Positions 14,001-24,085 of a stretch of DNA of 64,000 bases are shown in pieces. Location of the stretch: contig JADNRX010000008.1 of NCBI GenBank assembly GCA_015501595.1, positions 248,001-312,000 on the forward strand. Reading direction: 5' to 3'. The DNA comes from Hymenopellis radicata (taxonomy: Eukaryota > Basidiomycota > Agaricomycetes > Agaricales > Physalacriaceae). Numbering within the stretch: the first letter of the stretch is position 1; each line of letters starts with the position of its first letter. Below the pieces are notes generated by a model, which saw nothing but the letters and a program-made list of their open reading frames with translations, made no database searches and was not told the DNA's origin. A program made the position numbers and the translations under genes.

Positions 14001-14312
14001 TTGACTCCCGTTTTCCCTTTCCTCTTTCCCTCAACGCGCATGGTCCGCCGCGGCTACCAGCTGCCCCACTCCAACGCTGTCATCGACAACCTCGACCGGC
14101 CAGTGTGGCAGTTCCTGGCGACGTTTGCGCTGCATGCTCTACCGGACCAGCAGCCCATCCTGGTGCAGTCTCTGAGAGAAAAAGTGCTCGAGAACGTTGT
14201 GAGTGCCAAGAAGGGGTGGGTTGCCGATGAAGAGGAGCGCCAGGCGAAGCTTGCCAATGTAGATCTGTTTCTGTCGGCTCTTGGGTTAAGTAGCGCTCTC
14301 ATTGATCTGTAA
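11018..14312 (+). CDS. PAT1: PAT1, mRNA decapping activator (topoisomerase II-associated protein PAT1)
   Basis: P-body factor that links the Lsm1-7 ring to Dcp2 and promotes decapping of deadenylated mRNA. Ten exons sum to 948 aa with no frame break. The start MSFFGFEENDLEKE and the nearby TWGEESYDGLGD are hallmark N-terminal features of the family. A long Gln/Arg/Glu-rich middle (about 11620-12090) is followed by the conserved helical C-terminus with LVTGLLGLLLDRNDIAAIAQTE. Introns: 11211-11261, 11385-11431, 12409-12457, 12771-12820, 13057-13103, 13247-13299, 13372-13420, 13758-13805, 13916-13969. An upstream in-frame ATG-less extension to 10910 looks like the shared promoter with MCM10, so 11018 is preferred. 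Confidence 0.93.
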
Positions 14313-14446
14313 ACTTGTAGTGTTGTACTTATTGGTCGTGATCTTTCTGCGGTAAATAGAATGGGGACGCTATACCCAATGTGCATACTATTACAAGGTG
14401 AAGAAACGCGTCAATATTGCGATATCATACATGGTAAACTGTCGTC

Positions 14447-15201
14447 TTAGGCCATGACGCTTTTCATAGCAACAGAGCTGACGACGATGTTATCAATAAC
14501 GGCGTGTTGTTTGGAGAGGTCTCCTTTCAGAGACACGAGGACAGGTTCCGCGTTGAGCTTATAATACTGAATATTCCTCAATATGAGATATAAGACGGAG
14601 ACCACGGGAGTCACCTTTTGTATGCGAGACCAGTCCGTGAGATTCTGAAGTGAGTCTAGAGGTACGAGGGTGCCGTCGATGACTTTGTCGAGTTTGGACT
14701 GTACTTGAGCTGATGAGATCGATTTATCACAAATGTGCACGACAAGGAGAGCTTTGGTATCATCAGAGATGCCATATCGACGGATAGCTTCAGTGATCTA
14801 GTCAAAAGTAAGCATATGGTGGCTATACGAGCGTGGAGAAGACGTTACATTATTTGTGGGATTGAGGACCAGAGGATCTCCGAGTGAACCGTTTTTGTTC
14901 GCAACGACGACTGCAGCTCCGCCAGGATAGCCTGGTAGATGGCCGTCTGTAGATGGAGGATGCTTGTAATCTGGAAAGCAATTAGTGCCGTGTTGGTTTT
15001 GAAGGGTATACACACCAAGGTGGCATCGATGAAGGCGAAATTGATTTCATCTCGCTCCTTTTCGCCGGCGGTGGCTGCGGCTATGATTCTCTGTCGCACG
15101 GCGGCGCCGTTGTGCACAGGCGTGTAGAGGGCGCAGTGGGCGACCTGACAGCGGTCAAGGTGGTCGAAGAGGAAGGACTGCATTTGGCTCGAAACGTCCA
15201 T
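14447..15201 (-). CDS. CGI121: CGI121, EKC/KEOPS complex subunit
   Basis: KEOPS makes the t6A base of ANN-decoding tRNAs; Cgi121 is its tRNA-binding end subunit. About 197-203 aa. Family pattern: MQSFLFDHLDRCQ at the start, INFAFIDATL, then ITSILHLQTAIYQA, LRTKTVHSEILW and NPTNN followed by ITEAIRRYGISDDTKALLVV. Introns on the complement: 14567-14614, 14798-14848, 14971-15015. One C is missing near 14866-14870 (TGGTCC). Two ATGs are possible, at 15201 and 15183; the second fits the usual family start better. Either leaves only 9-27 bp to the start of the divergent kinase. Confidence 0.85.
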
Positions 15202-15210
15202 GTTGCTTGG

Positions 15211-17815
15211 ATGTCCCAACAACCGTCAGTGCACTCGCTCTACAAACGTCTCGAGACGGTCGGCAAAGGCTCGTATGGCTCCGTCTCCAAGGGCATCCAC
15301 ATCCCGACGGGCAACGTCGTCGCGCTCAAGATCATCGACCTCGACCGCGAGGACGACGACGTCGCGGACATCCAGCGCGAGGTCGCCCTCCTCACCCAGC
15401 TGCGCGATGCGCCCAACATCACAGAGTACTTTGGCTGCTACATGGACGGCCCGCGTGTCTGGATAGCAATGGAGTTTCGCCCAGGCCGGCAGCGTGTACG
15501 CCCTCATGAAGGCGTCGCAGGATGACTGCCTCGAGGAGCGCTACATCTCCGTCATCGTGCGCGAGGTCCTCGTCGCCCTCTGCTACCTCCACAAAATCCC
15601 CGTCATCCACCGCGACATCAAGGCCGCCAACGTCCTCGTCACCTCCGCCGGAAAGGTCATGATCTGCGACTTTGGTGTGTCGGCGCTGCTGTCGACGGCG
15701 TCGAGTAAGCGGAATACGCTCACGGGCACCGTGCACTGGATGGCGCCGGAGGTGCTGCAGACTATCGCTGCGTACGACGCCAAGATCGATATCTGGAGTT
15801 TGGGCATCATGATATACGAGATGGCCAAGGGTGCGCCCCCGCATTCAAACATGGGCTCGCCCCAAGAGGTCATGGATCTCATCACGAAAATGAAGCCCCC
15901 GCGTTTACAAGATAATGACGGCGGCAAAGACATGCGCGACTTTGTTGCAATGTGTCTGAAAGAGTCTCCCACTGAAGTACGTGACTGCCACTGGTAAATC
16001 TTTGGAACTGGCTGTTGACTACATACAGCGTGCGTCTGCGGAAGACTTGACAAAGTCGAAATGGATGAAGACCGTGACTAAGACCCCCACGACCATCCTG
16101 CAGGATGTCGTTCGGCGCCTCCACCAAGCACCGCCCCGCGCGAGTCTCGCTGAACCGTTGGATTGGGAACGCGAGGAGTAGGTCACCACTTGTTTTTGCA
16201 TCTGTGATTTCCGTTCCGACGTCTCTCCAGGTTCGGGGAAGTGGACGATGATGAACGGTCATGGGAGTTTGATACCGTCCGTGGCCGTCCATCCAACCAA
16301 TCCTACGATGATATCCTGTCATTAGGAGAGGAGTATGACGATGCCCCAACGCAGCCTACGCTTCGACCGCCCGCTGCACCTTTGCCGTCCTCCCTCCGTG
16401 GCCTCTTTGGTGATGATTCCTCGACGACGACGCCGACCATGGAACCGTTCTCTTCCTATTCTCGCCGAAACAGTCCCAGCCCGCCTCCTTCTATGAAGCG
16501 TGAGAGAGCTGTTAGAGCCTCGCCGGTCCCGGGCTTCTTTGAAGAGGATTTCGATGCAGACAGAAACTTTGTGTTTCCCAGGACAGTCCGGCCAAGACCT
16601 GGGTTGTCCAGCCTGCACAATTCTGACGATGAGCTAGCTAGTAATTCCCGTCTGCCATTGTCATTGTCTACAGACCTTGACAAGGCTGCCGAAAACGGGT
16701 CGCCCTCTACTCCTTCTAGTCGAAGCGCTCAGTCTTACCGCGATGTCCGTTCGAGTCGTGGCTTGGCGGACATTGAGATACCCCCGCCCCAAGATACCAA
16801 ACCGAATATTCATCTATCGAGTACCCCAATACCTGATTCTGTCGCCACCCCGCCACTTCTTCTGCCCAAAGACGCGACTACGAAAGACGAAGTGGACTTG
16901 GCTTCGCCAAACGCTTTCCAATTTCCAGCGTCCGCCGCTCCTTCAAAGACGTTGTTGCAACCTCAAAAACCCACTCACTCGTCACCACGCGCTGATACGT
17001 CTGTTTCTTCTCATCAGTCAACTTACTCTTTGGATATCCCTGGATCGACCAGGCGCTATCCTGCTAGCAGTCCAAAGTCTCCTCCTTCGATTGCCCGAAC
17101 CAGGTCGGCCACTGCATTGCCTGAGCCGGCGCTTTTCAAGGCTCAGGATAGTCCTACTGCGCCATTAATGCCTCCTGTAAAACCATTTGCTGGTCGGCGA
17201 GATCGCAGTGGAAGTGACTCTAGCTCAAGAGTGAATGGACTTGGGACGCCAGGTCTCAAAGACGTTCTCAAGGTATGGTATATATATACGCCGTGACGAC
17301 TCTCGCCTTGACAATATGCATTAGATCCCTCGTTGACCTCGGAGCACCAGCTAGGGTTATCTGATCTCCTTCCGCCGTCTCCCTCTGCGGCGATGACTGC
17401 GCCGAGAAACTTTTCACCCTCTCCGAGCCACCTCAACAATACCACGACCAACACGAGTCAATACTCGGCTTTTCGAGATGCCGCCGCCTCGTCCCACGCG
17501 AACGCGTCGTTCTCCCTCGGGCTTCCGCGCACGAGCTCTCCGCCGTCAGTGGACCTTTCCTCGCAGGCCATTCTCCCGCAGCTGCGACCGCTGGATTACA
17601 TGTCGTTTGTCAACGCCGATCGTACGCATACGGAGCTGGCAAGAACGATTGAGGATCTGAGCCGGTGTCTGGCGGTGGTGGAGGTGGGCCTGAATGGCAT
17701 GCTGGATAGTGTGAGAGGGGGTACGGGGAGGATCGAGGAGGAGAGGGAGCAGGACGAGTCGTATGCCGAGGCGGACACGTTTGCTGATTTTATGCATAGT
17801 GTACATGCTAGATGA
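15211..17815 (+). CDS. Ste20/germinal-centre-type protein kinase (Kic1/Nak1-like)
   Basis: Serine/threonine kinase of about 815 aa with the kinase domain at the N-terminus, as in GCK-III kinases that act upstream of NDR kinases in the RAM/MOR polarity network. Visible motifs: glycine loop GKGSYGSV, VALKI lysine, HRDIKAANVL catalytic loop, DFGVSA, and the activation-segment end GTVHWMAPEV. The Ser/Pro-rich tail ends in a conserved helical segment (DYMSFVNADRTHTELARTIE). Introns: 15977-16028, 16178-16230, 17273-17324. The frame has one extra T in TTT at 15475-15477 and one C too few at 17327-17329. Specific assignment to Kic1/Nak1 rests on architecture only. Confidence 0.88.
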
Positions 17816-18101
17816 TAGGAATAGTCATCGACGATCGATGTAAGATACATGGACGCTACACTGGACTCCCGCAGTTTATGAGAGATGTCTTCTTGAAGTA
17901 CAGATGTACTTACTGTACAGGACTTGCTTTACCATAATGACTGTAGGTATATTCACTAATGATGTACGGAGACTCGGTAAACTTAAGAATCTAAGTGTAG
18001 GGTTATGGTCTAGAGTGAGTGAACATCTTGTTCAAGAATGGTATGGGTCGTGGTCGTGTACTGTAGGGGAGTACTGTGATCATGCACGTGACCGTACCAA
18101 T
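17816..18101. other. Intergenic, no gene seen
   Basis: 3' flank of the kinase gene running into a retrotransposon remnant. No coding or RNA signal was recognised. Confidence 0.5.
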
Positions 18102-18600
18102 CTACGGCGAGTTGCCTGGAAGAAGGCGTCGCGTCGCGTCCACATACTTGAAGAGAAGCTTGATCTTTTTCGGTGTGCGTGCGAAGGTTAAAATGTTGGC
18201 ATCCCAAGCGTTGGCGAAGTGTGACTTGTGCCATCTGCACGTTAGCAGGAAATGGACGACCGTCTCCGGTACCCCGCATGTCGTGCAGTTGGAGGATTCC
18301 AGTATCTTCATCCTGTAGAGGTACGTGTTCAGGCCAATATGGCCCGTGCGTAGCTGGGTGATACTCGCTTGACGCTCGCTGTAGAGCTGGAGTACTGTAC
18401 CTTCGGCCCGGGAGGTGTGTTGTCTAATTTTCGGATCCGTCGACTGTGCACGCGCTCGTGTCGCACATGAGACGACCACCCCCTCCCCCATCGACTGCAG
18501 GGTCTCACGAAAATGCTGGGAGGAGTTGTGCAGCCGTGAAAGTGTATTACAAGAAACGCCTCACCGTGTCGCGTGCCAGCTTTGATGCCCTTCAATTGTA
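18102..18600 (-). mobile_element. LINE (non-LTR retrotransposon) 3'-end remnant
   Basis: On the complement the frame reads SERQASITQLRTGHIGLN, then a zinc-knuckle-like C-x2-C...H-x4-C block (NCTTCGVPETVVHFLLTC) and an FKYVDATRR-type end. This matches the C-terminus of fungal Tad-like reverse transcriptase/RNase H polyproteins, where the segment follows RNase H. Only this last ~130 aa is readable, so the element is truncated at its 5' side and cannot be autonomous. It lies about 350 bp upstream of the U6 gene. Confidence 0.72.
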
Positions 18601-18948
18601 CTGAATTAGTATGCTAACCTGGCCCTAGCTAGCGGTACCGTGGCGTAGCCCAACGGCAATTCTCGGCATCTTCGGGATTGTCCGCAGCTAGCCCGCAGTA
18701 GCCTCAGATTTACAAGGTGGTCTTTCCACATTAATGACCTAGATCCGAACGAAGGTATGACATCTACTACTATGATCCAACGCGCCCGAATCGAGGGAAC
18801 GCTGTGGGCCTGTGGCCATGGGAAGGTATTGAACTGTATTGGAGGTACCATCAGATGCATGAGGCGGATACAACCGAGTCCGTACTCTGTAGGCTATACA
18901 CAATACGAAACTGCTTCCAATTTTGTGCCAACTTTCGTAAAGCTTTAT
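18601..18948. other. 5' flank of U6 gene
   Basis: No protein gene recognised. A TATA-like CTATACACA near 18892 lies about 57 bp before the inferred U6 start, further than the usual -30. No clear B box was found. Confidence 0.4.
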
Positions 18949-19168
18949 GTCCCCTTCGGGGTGACATACGAAAAAATTGGTATGTCAACTTTGAGTCGGG
19001 AAAAGGCCTAATAAGCTGATATCTGTAATCAGGAACGATACAGAGAAGATTAGGTGAGTATTCCCACCAACACTTGGGACTCTAGCTAATCCAAGTCTAG
19101 CATGGCCCCTGCACAAGGATGACACGCTGTTTCAGAGTGGCTGGTCTCAGGACCACAATATTTATTTT
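18949..19168 (+). ncRNA. SNR6: U6 spliceosomal snRNA with two spliceosomal introns
   Basis: Three blocks read together as U6. Block 1 (18949-18979) is a 5' hairpin GTCCCC-TTC-GGGG...GAC ending in AAAAAATTG. Block 2 (19033-19053) is GAACGATACAGAGAAGATTA plus G, containing the ACAGAGA box. Block 3 (from 19101) starts CATGGCCCCTGCACAAGGAT and continues GACACGC, the region that pairs with U4 and forms the internal stem-loop. Between them lie a 53-nt intron (18980-19032; GTATGT..CAG) and a 47-nt intron (19054-19100; GTGAGT, CTAAT branch-like motif, CTAG). T-rich sequence at 19161-19173 would end Pol III transcription. Introns in U6 are known from S. pombe and several basidiomycete yeasts. The 3' end is approximate. 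Confidence 0.9.
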
Positions 19169-19199
19169 ATTTTGAGCCTGGCCGTCCCCGGTGACTACG

Positions 19200-19202
<3 letters not shown>

Positions 19203-19265
<63 letters not shown>
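19203..19265. repeat. Poly-C homopolymer, 63 nt
   Basis: An uninterrupted run of 63 C on the plus strand, about 35 bp past the U6 end and flanked by ACGTG. Homopolymers of this length are rare in fungal DNA, so it may be a real G-quadruplex-prone tract or an assembly artefact. Confidence 0.9.
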
Positions 19266-19269
19266 ACGT

Positions 19270-19740
19270 GATTTGTCACGTGTTGTATCGAACTGTATGA
19301 TACCTCGGCGATTCGAAAAAAAAAAAAAAAAAAAAAAAAGATGAAGGGTTAGTAACCTCGGCGGAATATACCCCCATTTCGGGGTGTGTTATTAACGGTT
19401 AGTAACGGTTAATAACCGCACACGTGATGTAATGTGGCGTATTTTCCCGGTCCTAAGCAAAATTTTCTTCTCAGGCCGTCAGAAACCTCTTGAATGGCTG
19501 TGAAATAATCTAATGTAAGTTTTACTGGTCTTCTGATGTATGTATTCAGTCTAGTGTCTCATTACCAGTCCATCTTGCCTGCAATCACCCTCCTCCCCGC
19601 CGATCCCGCCCCAACGCGCCCACCCCCGCCCCACCTGTTCACATGACTGCATCATGTGATGGGTTAATAACTGCCCAAAAACTTACCTCTCGAAGGGGTG
19701 TTATTAACCCGGTTAATAACTGTTAATAACCGGTTAAATA
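19270..19740 (+). repeat. Unnamed repeat, copy A (3' of U6)
   Basis: Shares an ordered set of blocks with copy B at 61.35-62.08 kb: AACTGTATGATACC (19291), GGCGATTCGAAA (19307), GTTAGTAAC (19348, 19398), ACACGTGATGT (19420), CCGATCCCGCCC (19600) and TGTTCACATGA (19636). It holds eight copies of the palindrome GTTANTAAC. No open frame is recognisable. Boundaries are unknown. Orientation is given relative to U6 transcription. Confidence 0.6.
19316..19339. repeat. Poly-A tract, 24 nt
   Basis: 24 consecutive A, inside copy A of the unnamed repeat directly after GATTCG. In copy B the same point reads GATTCGAAACC with only three A, so the run has expanded here or marks a retrotransposed tail. Confidence 0.85.
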
Positions 19741-20074
19741 TCGAACGGCGCGATATTATAGGTATCCTGCGCAACCCTAACGAATCGACGATAGGGCGCC
19801 GGGCGGAGTCCGTGGGCGGTGCAGTAAAACTCTCCAGACCAGAGTCTTGCGAAGGACAAATAAAGATTGTAATGTACATACATAGTCTCATCTAAAACGT
19901 CTATTTTACTGCTCTGATTCATCCGTTTTGGCCGAATTCTCATCGTCCAATTCACCCATCCAATCTTACAATTCGAGCTTTTCAGAAAGGCCCTCCGTTT
20001 TCTATCAAGTCCCAAGTCAAGAATCGAAGAATACTCAGCACTGACCCTGTTGAATGTGGAATGACAGACAATAT
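19741..20074. other. Intergenic between repeat A and RAD1
   Basis: A complement frame at 19734-20015 is open but shows no motif and overlaps repeat-like sequence; it is not called as a gene. The motif GGTGCAGTAAAA near 19820 also appears beside repeat copy B. Confidence 0.4.
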
Positions 20075-21547
20075 CTAGTCATCGTCTAACGCCAAACACT
20101 AGAAGCGACAGTGAGATAGTGAGACTGCGCAGATGGGAATCAACGTACCCGAAATTCAATGAATGCATCCGTGGCGTCGGCTTTCTTTCCAGGCTTTGAT
20201 GAAGGCGCAGGCATGAGGAACTGTAAGCTGAGCAGCCCCTCATCATCTATCCGTAAGGATGTCTTGGTGGAACTTTGCAGAGCCCTCAACGCTCGGGAGA
20301 TGTGACTGAAGCGGTAGCTAGAGCCAAGGTCACATTAACAAGACTCCATGTGAGTAGTGATCGCACCGACCTGAAACTGACGATTCTTGAGCATTCAAAG
20401 GACTCGAGAACGTCACGATCGTTTGGATAGTCCATCTGTTAGCGTGTGAGTAACCACGGCCCTCAAGTAAGAAGTCAACGAACTTCGGTGCTCCCAAATG
20501 TTCCTGTTGCTTGTATACGAAGCATGGGCTTAAGCGCTACTTTCACCTTCCTAGCTTGGCCAGGGTCTTCAGAAGGTGGCGGGTTTCCGATAAAAGTCAG
20601 CTTTTCGCAAGAGGGATCGAGCTCCGAGAGTGCGTCTCGTAGCCATGAAGACTGTCATCAAAGATCAGACGCTATCCGGCATGGGAGGTGACCAATTTTA
20701 CCTTCAAAATTATCTTTAAGACCCTTGGTGCCTAGTCACGTCTCTCGTCAAGAAGAAGAGGAACGAAACGACGAACATTCTTTCGCTTTCAAACGGCAGT
20801 TCAAGATGCGGCTCTGCATCGTACGTGGATATCTCACACGTCGTCGTGGGTCCGCTCGCGTCTTCCGCCCTATACACAAGTCAGAACGTCAACCCTCACA
20901 CAGAGCCAGCCAACCGACAGAAGAAGCGTCAACGGATATCCAGCCCCAGCATAGGACATGCGCATGCCCGTCCGCTTCTCAGAGCCCCCACTAAAGAAGT
21001 TGTGGAGCCCTTTCCCTCTCCCATTATTGCTCGCAGGCATGTCATCCCCGTCCCCGCCATCCGAATCCTCGCCACCCACCCTCCTCCATCGTGTGAACTT
21101 GCCACCACTGCTGCCAGTGTAATTCGATCCTCCGGCCGTCCCGAATATGTTCAAGCACTCAATCAGCGTGTTGAGAGGAATCTCAAAGGCAGCGCTATCC
21201 TCATCATCGTCATCGTCGGCCTCGGCTTTCTCTTGGGATCCCTCCTCAGATTCAGAGTGGTACTCGTATTCGTCGAATATTCCGGAGAATATGAAGGCTG
21301 TGCCGAGAAGCGTTCTGGCTTCTTCGGCGACTACTATGAAGCCGCGTTTTGTTACAGTTACTGTGGCTCTCTGTCCTGGTGTCAGTTATACGTGATGGAG
21401 ACGTGGCGCACTGACATTGACAAAGTTGACACCGCGCAGGAGTGCTGCAAAGTACCGAACGTCGTGTACGGATGCTTTCAGAACCTATTTTTGCTGTACA
21501 TGAGAGCAGATGCGCGCTTTCTGAACGCAGTGGCCTACCGGTAACAT
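20075..21547 (-). CDS. RAD1: RAD1/Rec1, 9-1-1 checkpoint clamp subunit
   Basis: Sliding-clamp subunit loaded at damaged DNA to activate ATR signalling. Nine exons sum to 356 aa without a frame break. Read on the complement: VLKASVHDVRYFAALLRGVN, RATVTVTKRGF, TAFIFSGIFDEYEY, an acidic insert, FEIPLNTLIECLNIFG, SSWLRDALSELDPSCEKLTF, then SHISRALRAL with KTSLRIDDEGLLSLQFLMP and AFIEFR, ending CLALDDD. Introns: 20099-20148, 20318-20370, 20436-20483, 20652-20701, 20724-20776, 20870-20918, 21371-21415, 21485-21538. The first exon is only three codons (MLP). Two introns use the non-standard donor GTTCGT. Confidence 0.9.
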
Positions 21548-21651
21548 GATCGTCAAGAAGAACGCGTTGTTTGGAGTTGTTGGGGTAAGTCGATCCTTTT
21601 TCAAAACGCTATATTTCGTTCGTGATTCAGATACAGGAGTTCTGAAAGCGT

Positions 21652-21810
21652 CTAGGTTCGGGGTTTGCTGTTCTGGATGTCGATATGGAACGCTATCGAT
21701 GCATCGTCGCTTGAGATAAGGAATTGGTTACGAGCGTATTTGGCTTCGTTCCAATCTTGGGAAACACGCGGCGGATGATGATTAGGGCGAACCTCTTGGA
21801 GGAATGACAT
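21652..21810 (-). CDS. Possible last exon of an unrecognised gene
   Basis: On the complement a frame reads MSFLQEVRPNHHPPRVSQDW then NEAKYARNQFLISSDDASIA and ends at 21652. Its composition looks protein-like, and a GTGAGT donor lies upstream near 21920. I could not assemble a convincing 5' part or name a family. It would end about 100 bp upstream of RAD1 on the same strand. Confidence 0.25.
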   Translation of the reverse strand: MSFLQEVRPNHHPPRVSQDWNEAKYARNQFLISSDDASIAFHIDIQNSKPRT

Positions 21811-22262
21811 GGACTGGGTGGATTGGTCAACTGGGCTGAACCATAGTGAGTTCCAAAGCAGATGTACACGCTCATAATTAATCGCCCAACATAGGATATT
21901 CGGGTCAAGGAGTGAGGGACTCACACTTGGATGTCTTTCTTCGTTGAATGGCCGCTGTACTATGCGGCTCGTTGTATGTCTTCTGAGACGGGCGAGCTGG
22001 CATCCAAGATCTGTTGCCAACGTTCATTCCAATCCAAACTACAGCCACCGATGATCATTGTTCTGCTTGGGCGTCTCACTGGAAGAGATGTTCGTTACAG
22101 CTTGTCATACCATCAAACTTTCGGAGAGTGGACTCGCCTTCGAAATGTGGACGGTGCCTGGCCCTGCAGCCTTTGTGTCGTTTCGCCAAACTCGGCAAGA
22201 ACAATGGGCGAGCACAATGGTGACCCCATTCAGGACGTCAGTGGCCTGACGCGGGTGACGCC

Positions 22263-22269
22263 TATAAAG
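22263..22269 (+). promoter_or_regulatory. TATA box of F-box gene
   Basis: TATAAAG lies 73-79 bp upstream of the ATG at 22342. Confidence 0.55.
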
Positions 22270-22341
22270 AGGAGCGTCGGTGTTCGGTGAACACCCACTC
22301 TTCACAGCTCAACTCCTCACACACCGGGATTCCGCACCATC

Positions 22342-23864
22342 ATGGCAGCGCAGTAAGTGACATTGTTGAATGTGATACTATCGTCTTAATTCTCTTGTAG
22401 ATCCACCTTAAAGTCGTGCTCTGCGTGCAAAGGCACCTTCACGTCTTATCACCAACATTCACCCTTCGCCGCCATTCCCCATGCAAAAACTCTATTCCCA
22501 TTTATTACCAATTTGACTTTCGAGCGCCCCGACGTCGAGTGCGTCCAGGAGAACGGTATCATTAGGGTGGCGTCCACGAAACCGTCGAACGATGACTCAA
22601 TTTCCTGTTCCAGCCTTGTCCCCCATAGCGGGAAGGCCTCTCTTATAGACAAGGGCGCCTACCCCGCCGTATTTTACACCGGAGCCTCTATCACTCGGCT
22701 CCCCACCGAGCTGTTGATCCTCGTATTCCAATCGGCGTGTAGTGACGTCAAGGACTGGCTCACCGCGCTCGCCCTCAGTCTCGTATCGCGGGACTGGCGC
22801 TCCATCGTGCACGCTTTGCCAGAGCTTTGGACACATATCTTCGTGGACTTCGAACATGCGGAATCGCTTGAGCTTGTATGGTGGTATATACACCTATCTC
22901 GCGATGCGCCGCTAGAGGTGAAGATGCATATTATCGGCGATGGGGAATATTATACTTATCAGGCAGCTGGTTTGCTTGTCATGAACGCGACGAGGTGGAG
23001 GTGGGCGCATATCTTGTGTGGGTCTGAGGCTCTTCATATCTTCAAGGGATTAAGAATGCGGGGGTGCCGATGTTGGAGAGTCTCAAGTTTCATGTTCTAG
23101 GTAACGGGTCCAATGTGAAGAGGTGTGAGGCGTTTCGGGATGCGCCGAGGTTACGGGAGTATGCGCCTGGGGGCGTGAGCCCGACCCAGTGTGTGGTGGC
23201 ATGGGATCAGCTGAAGACGGTCGCGATCCGAGATTTCTACGATGCAGATCTCTATGAGTATCTACGCGATGCCGAGGCGATGGAGGAGCTGGTCGTGGAT
23301 GAAGAGTGCTTTTTCGGGACCCCGTACGGAGGGATGTCGATCCCGCTTTCGGCTGAGAGGTTGACGATGAGGTCTGTCCCGTGTTTGGTGGATATTACGT
23401 TCATGGATGCGTTTGTGCTTCCTTCTTTGACGGTCGTCGACATCTGTATCGTGGATGGCAGCGCTGTGGACGCGTTTTTCGTTCCGAGCTTCGTTGGGAT
23501 GTTGAAGCGCTCGGGTTGTTCGCTTCTGGAGCTTAGGGTGCATAATGTTCCTCTCGACGATGAAGCGCTTCTTGATATCCTGGCGTGTACACCTCGGCTT
23601 CAGGCTTTGACGATCCATGAGCCGGCAAAGGAGCATTGCATTACGAACGCGTTCTTGCTTAACTTGGTGCTGCCCGAGCTGCGAATGTTGGAATTGGTTT
23701 GGAGCTATGATGCCGACGAAGAGCATGTGCTGGATATGGTGGAGCGGATGAAGGGACTGGAGGCTGTTGTCTTGGGAAGGCGGTTTGGGTGGGAAGTGAG
23801 TGAGAGGAGTGTTGAGAGGATGAACGTGCTGAGAGGCGCCGGTGTGAATGTTACACGATGGTAA
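22342..23864 (+). CDS. F-box protein with C-terminal leucine-rich segment
   Basis: Putative substrate receptor of an SCF ubiquitin ligase, from a family greatly expanded in mushrooms. About 491 aa in two exons with an intron at 22353-22400. After a Cys-containing start (CSACKG), the F-box core reads ITRLPTELLILVFQSACSDV followed by LVSRDWRSIVHALPELWTHI at about 22690-22850. Irregular leucine-rich repeats fill the remainder. One base is missing near 23054: the frame GLRMRG breaks where the family expects a Leu-Arg-Asn-Ala-type repeat start, and the second frame resumes VPMLESLKFHV. Substrate unknown. Confidence 0.8.
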
Positions 23865-24085
23865 TGGCTCCTCATACTTATGAATTATGTGTCATCATGA
23901 TTTTCGTGTTCCTCCTCGATTCTGATATGTAGTAAATTACGTTTCTGTCAGCGAACTCTTTTCCGGAAATAAGCATGGAATTCTCGTTGTAATGTCCTAT
24001 TCAAGTTGCGAATTGCAAGGAGTACAAGCCATGGAAAATAAAAAGTCTGTCTGGACTTTCAGCCCAGATCATGTGATCGCGACCC

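Noticed and set aside
19097..19279. Complement open frame with a poly-glycine stretch
   Set aside because: It is just the translation of the poly-C homopolymer and overlaps U6.
19734..20015. Complement open frame between repeat A and RAD1
   Set aside because: It overlaps repeat sequence and shows no domain; RAD1 ends at 20075 with a good terminal exon.
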